In this document: piece by piece, positions 11,495-25,288 of the stretch
Layout: each line of letters begins with the position of its first letter
Numbering within the stretch: position 1 is the first letter of the stretch
Assembly: GCA_019915135.1 (NCBI GenBank)
Contig: JAHLMK010000023.1
Coordinates: forward strand, 248,001-312,000
DNA: 64,000 bases
Reading direction: 5' to 3'
Source: Strobilurus pachycystidiatus
Taxonomy: Eukaryota; Basidiomycota; Agaricomycetes; Agaricales; Physalacriaceae
Translations under genes and position numbers: made by a program
Notes under the pieces: generated by a model
What the model was told of the DNA's origin: nothing
Database searches by the model: none
What the model saw: only the letters and a program-made list of their open reading frames with translations

Positions 11495-12328
11495 CTAGAA
11501 CGCAGTCAATGCCCAAAGAGCTGCTCCGCTCAGAATAGGCAGCGTGAGGTTATCATCGAGGTACGCAATGTCGAGACTCTCCGCGAGGCCGGTGGTCAGA
11601 CCGGCGTACACAGCCAACGCAACGCGTCCCCAATCCCCGACGTTGCTGGTGGCAAAGATGCCCAGTCCTTCCGAGAAGAAGGTCCAGGCAAGCCCCGCGC
11701 CGACCACGGCGGCACCGATGAAGCCCGCCCAGCTCTTTCCCTTCGCCCACGGAAGCGGACCCGTGTGCCGCCCATACATACGGCCGAGGGTCGACGCGGC
11801 GGTGTCCGCCCACGACAACGCCAGGATGGAATAGACCGCTATGGGGAGGGAGTACTGGCGGAGCGAGAACGAGACGCCGACGATGTAGTACACGACGCCG
11901 TTGACGGAATGCAGCTCGCTCGGGCGCATGAGGAAGCCCAGCAGGGTGTTGTACAGCAGCGCGAAGCCGGACTGCGGGAAGATGAGCCGGATGAGGTCGG
12001 CGGGGACGATGATGAGGAGTGAGGAGAGGAGGGAGGTGGTGATTAGTGGGACGAGCTGGGGTGCGGAGGGCAGGAGGTAGAGGTACAGCGTCCCGAACCC
12101 TATCGAGGAGTGCAGGATTTTGCGCGGGATCTCCCAGGTGGATTTGCGCACGCCGCCAATGCCCAGCAGACCTCTGCCTTCGGGCGCGGGATGCCCTTTG
12201 GAGGGGGAAGAGTCCTCGTCGTCGGACATGGATGAAGTGGAAGACGGCGTGTCGTCGCCAGACGGCGAAGGGTGTTCGGCCAGTTCTTCCAGGCGGCGGA
12301 TGACCGTGCTTGTGAGTCGGGTGCTCAT
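11495..12328 (-). CDS. DGK1: CTP-dependent diacylglycerol kinase (Dgk1-type)
   Basis: Integral ER/nuclear membrane enzyme that phosphorylates diacylglycerol with CTP, giving phosphatidate and counteracting lipin in lipid and membrane homeostasis. A single exon encodes 277 residues from the chosen ATG; an upstream in-frame ATG at 12439 would add 37 residues without family similarity. The N-terminus is Ser/acidic. The catalytic part begins RKSTWEIPRKILHSSIGF, followed by several hydrophobic helices, LSWADTAASTLGRMYGR (conserved Asp in the CTP-transferase fold), GPLPWAKGKSWAGF and the terminal LAESLDIAYLDDNLTLPIL. The family is also annotated as phosphatidate cytidylyltransferase-like; the length and order match Dgk1. 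Confidence 0.86.
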   Translation of the reverse strand: MSTRLTSTVIRRLEELAEHPSPSGDDTPSSTSSMSDDEDSSPSKGHPAPEGRGLLGIGGVRKSTWEIPRKILHSSIGFGTLYLYLLPSAPQLVPLITTSLLSSLLIIVPADLIRLIFPQSGFALLYNTLLGFLMRPSELHSVNGVVYYIVGVSFSLRQYSLPIAVYSILALSWADTAASTLGRMYGRHTGPLPWAKGKSWAGFIGAAVVGAGLAWTFFSEGLGIFATSNVGDWGRVALAVYAGLTTGLAESLDIAYLDDNLTLPILSGAALWALTAF

Positions 12329-12852
12329 TTGCTGGCGAGGGTATCGTTGGGCGGGTCGTGTGCGTAATGGGGAGCAAAACCAAGCCGGCCTAAAAAGGGT
12401 CGCGGTCGGTGTGTTGTTGAAAAAGGATGCCGAAATCAAATGTAAACAGTACTGACTACCCGGCCCCCCCTGTCATCTACCCATTCAATGCTCTACCACT
12501 GTTCGGAGGAATATCAATTGACGGTCAACACGGGCTCGGAGAGGGTGAGCAGTCAGTGAGAAGATATCAGCGCAGCCAAGGCGGACCGGTACCGCAGACT
12601 CAGACGTCAGCGCGCGGCAGGGGAACTGTTACACATCCTTCGGAAGGTTGAGAAGTATATGGCTGATGTCTCTCATTACATGACCGCGACTGGAGACCAC
12701 TGACTGTACGCTCAGCGGTGACATAAGATGCCAGCATCTGCTACATCGAGTAAGCCGTCGACATGCCAGACCTACCGAATCAGAGATTCCGAGACTGTAT
12801 GCTTCCCCAATAATTCGCCGCTGTGATGTATCCCACCTTCCAGAATAACCGC

Positions 12853-13569
12853 TTAAAGACAACAAGTGCCCCCATACAGTAGGAGTTCTAACCAGGCGCG
12901 CGATGTATGCAACATTACCCCAGTTCGCCATGAAACCCTCTCGATAACTCGGATAAGCACGGCGACTCGGACGACAAGTACTGTCATGGTGTTAGACTTA
13001 TAGAGGTTGACGTCCGTTGGTGTCTCCTCAGATGCCCGATAGCCTTTTGGCGTTGACGAGAAGGATGGCATGCGAATTCGGAATAGAGGACCGGGCCAAG
13101 ACGTACGGTGAAGCGTGATAATCGACTGGCGCGTTATCGTGCATCGTAACGTTGGGAAAAATCGAATTACTCGAGAACACCTGGGGGATTTCTGGACTTG
13201 AATCAGCATTTGACTATCAGCCTCCGAAAGTGCATCCTTGAGTCCTACCGCCTCAAATCGAGACAAACGTCTCGCCCATAGGAAGGAGATACGCTTCTCG
13301 GAGTCGCGATGGCGCTCCTCTGACACAAGTGAGATAGATAGTGTTGCCGCCGCCGCCGAGGCACGTCTGGACATCAAAGACAAAATAATTTGAACAGAAG
13401 AAGAGCGAAGACCCGTTCTAAAATGACGGGTAGCGCTAGATCGATAGGAAGGAGTAGGACGTCGCATAAGCTGATTCGGTACCTCCAGCGTTCCAAAGAA
13501 TAGCCCTGCTGTAGGTCCCAACCGATCGACCACTTTGAAAGGGTGATGAACCGAGATGCGTTTTTGCAC
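12853..13569 (-). CDS. Possible hypothetical gene, structure uncertain
   Basis: A minus-strand frame is open here. The stretch around MSRRASAAAATLSISL to DALSEADSQMLIQVQKSPR (about 13375-13180) is charged and helical in character. Just downstream another frame reads FPNVTMHDNAPVDYHASPYV. That would fit either an intron or a frameshift, but no convincing splice sites were found. Treat as weak evidence for a gene or a decayed one. Nothing else can be supported between 12440 and 13687. Confidence 0.22.
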   Translation of the reverse strand: MQKRISVHHPFKVVDRLGPTAGLFFGTLEVPNQLMRRPTPSYRSSATRHFRTGLRSSSVQIILSLMSRRASAAAATLSISLVSEERHRDSEKRISFLWARRLSRFEAVGLKDALSEADSQMLIQVQKSPRCSRVIRFFPTLRCTITRQSIITLHRTSWPGPLFRIRMPSFSSTPKGYRASEETPTDVNLYKSNTMTVLVVRVAVLIRVIERVSWRTGVMLHTSRAWLELLLYGGTCCL

Positions 13570-13687
13570 GGGAGCCGACTGAGGTGCTCAAATGGAAGTG
13601 AAAGATGAGGTACATATCATTGCAGAAGCCAGGCAGAACCCAATCGTGGTACAGTCGCAGCATCCAATCCTCGAATAACGCGTCCCT

Positions 13688-14067
13688 TTACGCGTTTTCT
13701 GGTGTCGGTGTCTCGTCTGCTTTCCTGTGTCTCGCTACACGCGCAGCAGCCAGAGCCTTCCTGGTGTGTTCTTTCTGGGCTTTCGACCGTCGCGTCTTGA
13801 AGCCAATCCGGGACACTGGTGTAGTCTGCAACCCAAATTGAGGCTGTAGACGACCCACACAAACGTAAAGTTCCCACTAACCTTGGGCTTCGGTTTGGAG
13901 GGGGCGGACACGGACACGGACACGGTGGCCTCGGGTTCCAGTTTCAGCGGACTATCCAGAGCCTCTCCTTCATCCGAGTCTTTCTTCTTGTGTCTCGCAG
14001 CGAGGGCCTTCTTCAGATTGTTTTGTTGTGCCTCTGATCGTCTCCTGCCAACACGAGGCCTAGGCAT
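13688..14067 (-). CDS. Small basic protein with internal duplication
   Basis: Two exons, 14067-13882 and 13825-13688, joined by GTTAGT...TTGCAG in phase 0, giving 107 residues. The same motif occurs once per exon: GRRRSEAQQNNLKKALAARH near the N-terminus and KTRRSKAQKEHTRKALAAAR in exon 2. They are separated by an acidic and Ser/Val/Lys/Pro-rich linker. The repeats are strongly basic helices, so nucleic-acid contact is possible but unproven. No family was recognised. Confidence 0.55.
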
Positions 14068-14788
14068 AGCGCGGACGTGTCGACTTCAACCTTTGGGCAA
14101 GATAAATGAACCGCGTGGAGGAGGGAGATACTTTGGCACGTACTGACGCCTTCTGATGGAGAAGGAAGGAAGGGAGAGAGACCGTGGCCGCGAGTCTCTC
14201 TTTGCCTGTCAGGTAAGCCGTCGTAAGCTCAGCACCTGTGCCGTGGAAGTAGATTCGGACCCGGGGGCCGGATGAAATTCGACTTCCCTCTTCTGGTGCG
14301 TGCAGGGTGCGTGTGTCGTCAGCTTGTGATCACCTACCGGTAATCGCGATTCGCATGGCCCGGGGCGCATACTCCCGCCAACCCCGCCTCTGCTGGCGGG
14401 TGGGTTTCTTTGTCTGGTAAATGTATGTGCCATAGTCCCAATTACAATTGAGCTTGTTGGGTACTATGCCAATATGTACATAATATTTAGACCGCCCGTA
14501 GGTTGTTGCTATCGAGCGCGAGTCTAAGGCATGAGGGCACTAGGGAGTCGGGAGGCACGCCGCCGAGCACTCGGGAGGCTTGCGCAATGTTCACAGATAG
14601 TGACGACGAACTGATGACTCACGCACCAGAAGAGGAAATGAGATTCCACCCCTCATGATTCCCGCTCAAGCTTTGATTTCTTTTATATACGCGCGTGGGG
14701 GACATATGGGAAGCATGCCCCCATACCCCCACCACGTCGTCTCGTCATTTAGCCTCTACGCAGCTCACACCACAAAGGCATACGTGCA

Positions 14789-16177
14789 ATGAGCGCGACC
14801 TCCTCAATGTTTGTTCGCCTTTACAAGGTTAGCAGGTCAACACCATGGCAATAATTCAATACTGACAAAAGGCACCATGCTTATATAGATATTTTTTCCT
14901 CCCGTTCCAGTACAGGCCGCCGACATCAAGCCTATCAAATTTGGCATACTGGGTGCGGCCAATATTGCTCCTCCGGCGCTCATTCTGCCAGCCAAGTCCC
15001 ATCCGGAGGTTGAGGTATACGCTGTTGCTGCACGGAGCCGCGAACGTGCGGAAAAGTTTGCCAAAGCGCATGGAATTCCGAAAGTCCACGCTGGGTACCA
15101 AGGTACGAGCCTCGAAGATTGCGGGATACTCATAATTAACGCGCTGAAACCACATAGCCCTGCTGGATGATCCCGATGTTGAAGTGGTATACAATCCGGT
15201 ATGATTCTCTCTCTCTTCAGTGGCGTAGCGATCGTCCGACCGTCTGCCCAGCTACCGAATGGCTTGCATTATGAATGGACAATGAAGGCGTTGTTGGCTG
15301 GGAAGCACGTTCTGCTCGAGAAGCCCTCCTCAAATACTGCAGAAGAAACTCAAGCCATGTTTGAGCTAGCGGAGCGGAAAGGGCTGGTCTTGCTTGAGGC
15401 GTTCCATTATCGGTAGGGGTGTTGACGCGACCTTCGCTGGTTCCGAACCAACTGATACGGGTTTTTAGCTTCCATCCAGCGATCCAGCGAGTCAAGGCCA
15501 TCATCCTCAGTAACGAGCTTGGCAAAGTCAAGAGTATCACGACAGAGTTTTCCTTACCGGGAGGCTGGATCCTCAAGAAAGACGACATCAGGTACACATA
15601 CTCCCTCGGCGGAGGAGCTCTCATGGACATGGGCTGTTACACTATGAACGCTCTGCGCTACCTCGCTTCTCCTTCCCAAAACACCGTCATAGATCCCACC
15701 GAGATTATCGAGGCTTCTGCAGTGCCGCATACGGATCCCAAGGTGGACAAGTCCATGACGGCCACTCTAGCCTTCCCGAACGACATCTTGGGAACTTTGA
15801 CATGCGATATGAACGCCCCTTTGCGTAAGCTCTTCAAGATCTCTGCACATGTCGTCTGCGAGGGCGGAGAGATTGGCCTATCCAACTTTGCCATCCCCAC
15901 GTTCTACCACTCCATCACGGTGACCAAAGGTGGGGTAACACGCACGGAGAAAGCGTACTTTCCCGAGTCTCGAGATGGTGTGAGGGGCAAAGGGGAGGAC
16001 TGGTGGTTGACGTATCGGTACCAGCTCGAAGGCTTTGTGGACAGGCTGAAGGGACGTGACGCGAGCCCGGAGAAGCCTTGGATAACGAAGTTCGACTCCA
16101 TCGGCAATATACAATGGATCGAGAATATCTATAAAAAGGTGGGCTCTTTCGACAACTTGACACTGTTGCGCAACTGA
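14789..16177 (+). CDS. Gfo/Idh/MocA family oxidoreductase
   Basis: NAD(P)-dependent dehydrogenase of sugars or related polyols. Five exons: 14789-14827, 14916-15102, 15158-15198, 15252-15412 and 15469-16177, all phases consistent, 378 residues. The N-terminal Rossmann motif is KFGILGAANIAPPAL. The family catalytic-region motif is HVLLEKPSSNTAEET, followed by LLEAFHYRFHPAIQRV across the last intron. The C-terminal substrate-domain segment GGALMDMGCYTMNALRYLA includes the conserved region around the catalytic His/Tyr. Closest in pattern to fungal NADP-xylose dehydrogenase-like proteins; substrate unproven. From 14100 to 14788 no gene is visible. Confidence 0.86.
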
Positions 16178-16675
16178 ACACCGATGCGTTTGCGCAGACT
16201 GGATTGGGATCTCGACCCAAGTCGGAATATCAAGTACCAACAAGCACTGTATGAGCCAATTATTAGCTATCTGCGTTACTTCACCACCGAATGTACTAGT
16301 ACACCGTAACTTCTTTTTCTTCTCTTCTCTTGCTCTCAGCTGCTGCTGCTACTACCTGTCTCTCAAGCCTGGCACCTGTGTATTATACATAGTCTTTGCC
16401 AGGACTCCTCGACAATTGTTGATTGATCCAGAATGTGTAACGACTGCTAAGGATTTAGAACCTCCCCAAGCTTTAATCGTCTTCCTCGAGGTCACAATTT
16501 CAAAGGTCCAACATTCTGGAACAGCAAAAAGTACACCATGACCACTCAAGGTACAGTTCAGCATCGCATCTAAGCTCTCGTCTGTCGTTGTAGCGGAGTG
16601 GCATGGGAGTGGCGGCAGCCTAAGCCTTGACCGACTGGAACTTGCACCTGATCTTTCGGTCTGTCGGTCCGGTGA

Positions 16676-18388
16676 ATGCTGTTCAGAATGATGCGATCAG
16701 AACCATCACATTCAGTTTCAAACTTAGACTATCACCTCGACCTGACCTCGACGCTCGTCGAGTTCAATCAGCCGCAGGCTAAAGCTCTCCACCTCCTGGC
16801 TGCATTGGCTCCATCCAATCTCGCCATCCCTATCGCGTCGATGTCGATGATCACAGCATTACCTCCTCATGTCCTCCGCACGATATTCACGTCATCTATC
16901 CCGTCAACCTCCTTCCATAGGAGAAATCCCCCGACTGTGACCTTGACCATCACTTACGGGAAGATTCGACGACGACGGGGCAACCCGGGGCCCGCTTTGC
17001 AACTTCAGGCGACTGCGCTCGCTTTGTCGCAGGTCTGCTCGTCCTGGAGAACGACGGCGCTTTCTCTCGGATTGCTATGGAGTGTCATAGAAGTATACGT
17101 CTCCCAGCAGCAGACTTGGGATGCGATACAGCAGAGGCTCGCCTTCGTTCGTCAATTTCTCGATAGGACACGGTCGCTCCCACTCTCCATCATTTTCCTC
17201 GATGATACACATTCCCTTCTCGACGACAGAGCTCATGCCCGTCTTTTGAGAAATATTCTTTCTACTGTAATTTACTATTCTCATCGCTGCGCACGCCTCT
17301 ATGTTCATGCTCCCCCACAATCAATTACAGCGCTTACGTCTTTGAGGACTCCCTTACTTCGGACATTTCAATACACAGATTCCACGCGTTCCTTTTCACT
17401 CCTCCCCCATACTAAACTTATTTCACAATCCCCCGATTCTGCTTTATGTATGGGCCTTATATTCTTGGAGACGGCGAAAGCTTTAAGAAAGCTTCACATT
17501 TCTCTATCGCCGTTCAGCGGTGGAGAGTCGATCTCGCCTAGACCATTAATCCCCATTCTCCCAAAGCTCAGGCGAAGTAGCCTGCGACATCTCCAGCTGT
17601 CGTGTCGCTCCATTGGGCAGCACCACTGGCCTCGATTGCGGAAACTCTTCTGCGGTGGGCCGTTGCGTTCTATCGCCTTGACCGACATAGAAACCTCTAG
17701 GGACGATCCGACCCATCACCCTAGTCAGACATCCCTTTCATTCCCAGTCCGACAAATCGACCTGGAACGTCTCACTGTGCACTTCAGGCGGACAGGTAGC
17801 GATGAGACCAATCTGGATCTCTTCTCGACCTTGATGATGCCCAAACTTTGCCGGTTAGACATCCACTACGACGCCGACTCTCCTCCCAACATCCCCAGTC
17901 TTCTTCCGCTTTTCGGCAGACGAAGTCGATACCTCAACGGGGGGATGGCTGTATCATTGAAGAAGCTTGTGCTTCATAATGTTACCCTCCATCCATCCCA
18001 GTTCGACGCGTTCCTAGAGCCGTTGGCGTGCCTTCGGGAGTTGAGGATCATTTTCAGCAACGAGGCTCATAGCGTCCAGGATTTCCGCGATTCTCTGCTG
18101 TCACCGCTCATGCGGCCCCATCAGCGCCCTCTGGGAGAGATGAATAGATGCCCGGATTTGAAGCATCTCACTGTAATCAATCATCTCTCTCAAGTTGATG
18201 CCGACCTGGAGAGCTACATTGCCTTCCGCTCGGACAAATTGCGCTATGTCTGTCTTGGACTGGCAACGGCGCACGCCTTGGATGCGCCCAAATCTTTACA
18301 GTCCATACCCGACCTGGAGCTTATTGTGACGAGTGGGAAACAGGCGCTGCACTTGCTAGATGAACGAAAGAAGGGTTCAATGTGTTGA
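16676..18388 (+). CDS. F-box-like/LRR hypothetical protein
   Basis: A single long exon of up to 570 residues. An F-box-like stretch MITALPPHVLRTIFTSSIPS lies about 56 residues in, followed by ALALSQVCSSWRTTALSLGLLWS. That arrangement is typical of Agaricomycete F-box proteins that recruit substrates to SCF ubiquitin ligases. The remainder has degenerate leucine-rich character (LRKLHISLSPF, LRHLQLSCRS, LCRLDIHYDAD, LRELRIIF). The true start may be one of the internal Met codons nearer the F-box. Substrate unknown. 16178-16675 contains no supported gene. Confidence 0.7.
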   Translation: MLFRMMRSEPSHSVSNLDYHLDLTSTLVEFNQPQAKALHLLAALAPSNLAIPIASMSMITALPPHVLRTIFTSSIPSTSFHRRNPPTVTLTITYGKIRRRRGNPGPALQLQATALALSQVCSSWRTTALSLGLLWSVIEVYVSQQQTWDAIQQRLAFVRQFLDRTRSLPLSIIFLDDTHSLLDDRAHARLLRNILSTVIYYSHRCARLYVHAPPQSITALTSLRTPLLRTFQYTDSTRSFSLLPHTKLISQSPDSALCMGLIFLETAKALRKLHISLSPFSGGESISPRPLIPILPKLRRSSLRHLQLSCRSIGQHHWPRLRKLFCGGPLRSIALTDIETSRDDPTHHPSQTSLSFPVRQIDLERLTVHFRRTGSDETNLDLFSTLMMPKLCRLDIHYDADSPPNIPSLLPLFGRRSRYLNGGMAVSLKKLVLHNVTLHPSQFDAFLEPLACLRELRIIFSNEAHSVQDFRDSLLSPLMRPHQRPLGEMNRCPDLKHLTVINHLSQVDADLESYIAFRSDKLRYVCLGLATAHALDAPKSLQSIPDLELIVTSGKQALHLLDERKKGSMC

Positions 18389-18679
18389 TATCGGAAGCTA
18401 CTCACTACGGGAGCAACTTTTCGAGGACTCTCTTTACCATTATCATTTTTCGGACCTGTAGGGATGTGATTTCAGTCTTGTCATCGTACAACATCCACCC
18501 TTGCGCCATAATGTCTTTGTACATAGTTGACAGCGAAGTTCTATACGTTGCATTTCTTTGACTCGTGTTCATTGCTCAAATACTACTGTTGATTTTCAAT
18601 GGCCCAGGCCGAAGTGCTTGTCACGGTGTCAGGTTGGAACACCATGTGGTCCAGGACGTCCTTCTTCTCTAACCACATT

Positions 18680-19606
18680 ATGCCCCGAACAAATGAAGAA
18701 TGGAGCGCGCTTATCTCTTCCAAGGTCTCTGCAATTTTGGGTGATACCTCAGGAATCTCCGTGGCGACACCAGCAGCTGTAGATCTTCCATCCTACATCG
18801 ATCACACCCTCTTGAAACCAGACGCGACGACTGCTGATATCGACAAGCTCTGCGATGAGGCGATCAAATACAAGTTCAAGGTATGCTCCGCCATCCCTGT
18901 GACTTCCCGGTGACTGATTGACTGTTAGTCGTGTTGCGTCAATGGGGCAAATATCCCTCACGTCGCGGCGCGTCTGGCGGGTTCTGGTGTGATACCTTGT
19001 GCAGTTATTGGCTTCCCACTTGGTGCTTCGAAGTCGGAAGTAAAAGCCTTGTCAGTCAAATCTATCGCTTGTAATGCATCTTCGGGCTCACGGCGCGTCT
19101 GCTCAGCGAAACGAGACAAGCAATCTCTGATGGAGCTCTCGAGATTGACATGGTCATCAACATCGGCGCCCTCCGCTCAAGGGACTACACAACAGTATTT
19201 TCAGACATTGCAGCTTGCGTCGCACAAAACATTGTGCTCAAGGTCATCCTCGAGACCGTATTTCTGACAGAGGAGGAAGTCATCGCCGCGTCATTTATCG
19301 CCGCAGAAGCCGGCGCACAGTTTGTCAAGACTTGTACCGGCTTTTTGGGAGGTGCAGCGAGTTCACGACACGTCCAGCTGATGAAGAAGACGGTAGCGTA
19401 CCAAGCTGGAGTGAAGGTGAAAGCGAGTGCAGGAATCCGAAGCTTGGAGAAATGCACAGAAATGATAACTGCAGGAGCGGACCGAATAGGAACGTAAGTG
19501 GCGCGCGTCTCCATTCATTTCAACAATCATGTTCAAGACGGTGGCGTTATCTAGGTCATCTGGCGTTGCGATCATGGAGGGGGCAACGACGATTGGAGGA
19601 TACTGA
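18680..19606 (+). CDS. deoC: Deoxyribose-phosphate aldolase
   Basis: Class I aldolase splitting 2-deoxyribose-5-phosphate into glyceraldehyde-3-phosphate and acetaldehyde. Four exons: 18680-18880, 18929-19050, 19107-19493, 19555-19606. Motifs: [12 protein letters not shown] at the N-terminus, [43 protein letters not shown], then FVKTCTGF with the Schiff-base Lys and [11 protein letters not shown] with the second active-site Lys. It ends [16 protein letters not shown]. An upstream in-frame ATG at 18599 would add 27 residues; the chosen start leaves a short leader as in homologues. All catalytic residues are present. Confidence 0.9.
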
Positions 19607-19713
19607 ACCGCGGGTCTGCACCTGAATGCCAAGCTTTACGAACTCACAGCTCGAGTTAGGTTGCACATAATAAAATTAAACCATACACTATGCTATCCAA
19701 TTTTGCGAAAAAT

Positions 19714-20430
19714 CTACTCCTCCTTCTTGGCCGTCGCGACACGCTTTTCAGCAGCGGCAATGGCAGCGGCATCGGTCTGAGGACCAGGTGCAGCCATGCC
19801 AAACATGCCAGGTCCGGCCTTGAAGGGCCTTTCGGGAGCTTTCTTGCCAAGGATGTGGATGGCGACAAGTTGTGCGTCGTAGACACCCTTGAGACCCATG
19901 AGGGATTGTATGAAAAGGGGCTGGGTGAACTTCATGTATCCGTGGAGGAAGGCCATCATAGCGACGCCAGTGTAGACAGAACGAAGCTGGAGCGAATGTG
20001 AGAACGACGTGAATGGAATTGAAGTGCGACATACGAGCTTGGAGGTTTCAGCAAGGTCGTAGTCGCGCACTGTGGTGGTGATAAGCTGACCGGGCTCTCC
20101 AGACATGGGCGAGGGCGCCTCGACTGAGGTTATGACATGTCAACCACTAATTTTTCGGCTCGTGCTGGGTAAACATACCGTATTTCAGTACGGTCTGGTC
20201 GTTCTTCTTCTTGATGACGAATGTCACGTAGTAGTAGATGCCGAGGATAATGGCCTGCGTGAGGACGTATCCAATGCGGGCATAAGTGAGCACCTCAGGA
20301 TCGTCGAATGGTATTTTGCGGGCAACTATGAGGATGTTGTGTCACTGCCAGGAAACGGCAAACGCGGCGGAGGCGACGTACCCTGCATCGCGCCCAGCGA
20401 GATAACCATGTTCTGCATTCCGGCGTTCAT
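19714..20430 (-). CDS. PHO88: PHO88/SND3 family ER membrane protein
   Basis: ER membrane protein first linked to phosphate transport and later identified as SND3, a component of an SRP-independent ER targeting route. Four exons: 20430-20382, 20325-20179, 20123-20035 and 19986-19714. Conserved blocks: VARKIPFDDPEVLTYARIGY, NDQTVLKYVEAPSPM, GQLITTTVRDYDLAETSKL, TGVAMMAFLHGYMKFTQPLF and LVAIHILGKKAPERPFK. The second block is preceded by a hydrophobic helix. The gene is divergent from HSP60 with about 310 bp between the starts. Confidence 0.9.
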
Positions 20431-20580
20431 GTTGAGCAGGTGTGACGAGTGAACGGCGGGAGGAGGGCGGGCTTCAGGTGACAGACGTGGAGAAAAGCCT
20501 GCAGTGGAAAACCCATGCCGGTGGACGTGGCCTGAGCACGTGGAAGCCGGGATTTGCCGGGTGACAAATTTTTATACCGA

Positions 20581-22611
<2,031 letters not shown>

Positions 22612-22853
22612 AGGAGGACCGAGTCGACTTTTTCACTTGACGGGGCATACTGATGGATTGCTGTGTTGAAACACTGACTTGACTGTATCTTATTTTTTCT
22701 AATTAGCTCGTTGCATATCACCCCCCACTCAATACACATCTCATAATGCATTATCTATGTGAACGTTTGCATTTGTGAGGCGTTGATCGACTGGCTACAG
22801 TTAGGGTTAGGTGCTATTACAAAGTCTCACACGCTCTCTTTCCATCTATCACC

Positions 22854-23683
22854 ATGTCTGGTACAACCGAAGAGTACGTACCGCTCACCTTTCAGATCCT
22901 CGTCACTCATTATCGTTTAGACCACCAAAGAAAACCCGCCCGCGTCTGGACCGCAAGGTCTTTGGTCTGGTGCTCGGCACACTCCAAAAGGCATCCCATG
23001 AAGACAAAGTGCACCGCGCGTCCGAGGCCGCCAAAAAACGCCAGCAGCTCGAGACGAGACTAGCTTCCAAGCTCCGGAGCGAAACTGCAGTAGTGCGACG
23101 GAAGGAGGACGCGCGACGGGACAAGACTACTGCGCTCCGCAAAGAGGAAGAGTGGGGTGTCAGAGATAGCGTGGCGAAGCAGCGGCGGAAACGACTACCC
23201 TTGCTGGCGGGATTCCTGTGCACGGCTGGCGACAAGCTCGAAGTGAAGCGCGGGCATCCGCCGCCGGTGTACTACTTGCCCAAGGTGCTATTGCCGGAAC
23301 AGGAAGAGGTGCTGGCGCGGCGGCGGAACGAAGCGAGCGAGGCAGCAGAGGTAGAATGGGCGGCGTTCAAGGAGGAGCGGAGTGCTGGTATACGGGAGAT
23401 TGAGGAACTGAGGAGGAAGGTGAGTGAGGCCGAGAAAGCGGAGAGGGAGGAGGGCAAGGAAAAGATGGACGTGGACATGGACAAGAAGGACGGCGACGAG
23501 CCCATGGAGGATGCACAGCCGGAGGACACGACGAAGATGGACGGACAAACGGAGCAGCCATCGACGACTACCGAGCAGGAGCAGGAGAAGGTCGAAAAGG
23601 TGGAACCCGAGCCAGAAGTGCCTGCTGTGCCGGAGAAAAAGGATGAACCCATGCAGGCAGACGAGGACGAGGTTGAGTACTGA
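22854..23683 (+). CDS. Pinin/SDK/MemA-domain protein
   Basis: Nuclear protein of the pinin family, linked in animals to the exon-junction complex and splicing. Two exons: a 20-nt first exon (22854-22873) ending GA|GTACGT, and 22921-23683. The family core begins KKTRPRLDRKVFGLVLGTLQ and continues with a charged coiled coil (HRASEAAKKRQQLETRLASK to RRKRLPLLAGFL). The C-terminal third is Glu/Lys/Pro-rich with repeated MDVDMDKK- and PMEDAQPED-type segments. About 260 residues; the compact core followed by an acidic tail is usual for fungal members. Confidence 0.82.
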
Positions 23684-24013
23684 TCTACGTATTCATGGCA
23701 TGCTTGACTATGATACCCAGCCCGATATCATTGAACGACGTATATTGATCTCAGGTGCACACTGTATAACATGTAGCCCGATAAGAGTCGATAGATTCCT
23801 TTTTCACAACGGGTCTCTTCCCATGCATACGTTCACGAGGTTCTGTGTATACTCCAGCCACATTCCAGCAGTGTAGTCATAGACAGAAGACCTTCTGAAA
23901 TATAATTCATGTTGGGCATGCGTACTTGAACACGATTGTTTTCAGCACAGGTTCGTATATGAAACTTCTTGTTGATATGTAACTACGTTCGCGCTATATG
24001 TCGAAGAAGGATC

Positions 24014-25288
24014 TCAAAATCTTCCCAATGGATCAAGAGCCGGTCGACCATAGGTCGGCAGTGGCTCAGGCTTGTTCTCCAGGACCCCTTCAATTCGTGC
24101 CAGGAGCTCATCCGTCAATTTCGGAAGAACCTCTAAAGCTTTGAGATTCTCGAGCACCTGCTCAGGACGCGAGGCCCCAAGGATGACGGTCGAGGTGTTC
24201 GGATTACGCGCTACCCAAGCCAGCGCAAGTGCAGACATGCTGGTCTGCAGCTCTGTATGAACTTGTATCAGACCGTGTTGTTTTCGTGGTCAAGAATGAA
24301 GCGAGTATACCTTCAGCAATCTTCGTCAGCTCACGAACTTTGCGAATCTTCTCTTGACCTTCAGGCGTAGACAGCTGCTTGGCCACATGAGAAAGTCCGT
24401 TGGCTTCGTTGGAAAGACGCGACTCTGGGGGAATGCCGTCGTTATATTTCCCTGTCAAGATACCGCTCTGCAAAGCGCTGAACACGGTTGTGCCCATCCC
24501 GTAATTCTTATACAGCGGAGCATATTCTTTCTCCGGACGCTCTCGATGAAGCATGCTGTGCAGAGTGTGAGTCGAGATCGATTGATTTGACAAGGAGGAC
24601 CTTACTTGTGCTGACATTGCTCTGCGATTGGAGCTATCAATCCCAGCTTGTCCGCGATGTGATGAGCCTCCTCTATCTCTTGAGCGGACCATTCAGACGT
24701 GGCCCAATAGAAGGCCCACCCTTTCGAGATGACATAGTTGAAGGCGCGAACGATCTCCTCTATCGGAACGTTGGTGTCACATCTATGCGCAAAGATCACG
24801 TCGACATAATCCATCTGAAGTCTTTCTAACGATTCCTGGGTTCCTTCGATGATGCTGTTGGATCACGATGCATAAGCTCCATCATTTTAGGTCCGATAGC
24901 AACTCACTGCTTCCTAGAGAGACCACTGGCATTAGGTCCAGGTCGGACACCCCAGAAGAGCTTGGTCGTTATCACTAGATCTGAACGGCGAAGGCCAAGT
25001 TCCTTGATGACTCTGCCCATCTCGACTTCGCTCTTCCCAGCCGCGTAAGCCTCCGCGGTGTCAAACATGTTGATTCCATTCTCAAAGGCTACTTTGATGA
25101 TGTCCTGGCAGTGCTATCAGGCGCGGAAGTTCTGTCTACATAGGATTATCGCGTACCTTCACAGGATCGCCGACCACAGTCCCGCCAAGCGTCAGCCATC
25201 CGCCCAACGAGAACAGTGGAACTCTTAGTCCACTTGGTCCAAGTCGTCGGAAGGGCATGCCTTTGGGATCGTACTCGAGGATGGCCAT
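24014..25288 (-). CDS. Aldo-keto reductase, potassium-channel beta-subunit type
   Basis: NADPH-dependent (alpha/beta)8-barrel reductase similar to the AKR6 (Kv beta) group. At least five exons between the ATG of MAILEYDPKGMPFRRLGPSG and the stop. The catalytic tetrad is visible: Asp and Tyr in NMFDTAEAYAAGKSE, Lys in VITTKLFWG, His in DVIFAHRCD. Cofactor-end motifs are GMGTTVFSALQSGILTGKY and NTSTVILGASRPEQVLENL. It is preceded upstream (25289-26156) by a region without supported genes that contains clustered CACGTG sequences at 25730-25760. Physiological substrate unknown. Confidence 0.86.

Noticed and set aside
11553..12383. 276-codon alternative minus-strand frame over the diacylglycerol kinase gene
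   Set aside because: Composition (His/Arg/Pro-rich) is typical of an out-of-frame reading of GC-rich DNA; the adjacent frame carries the membrane enzyme.
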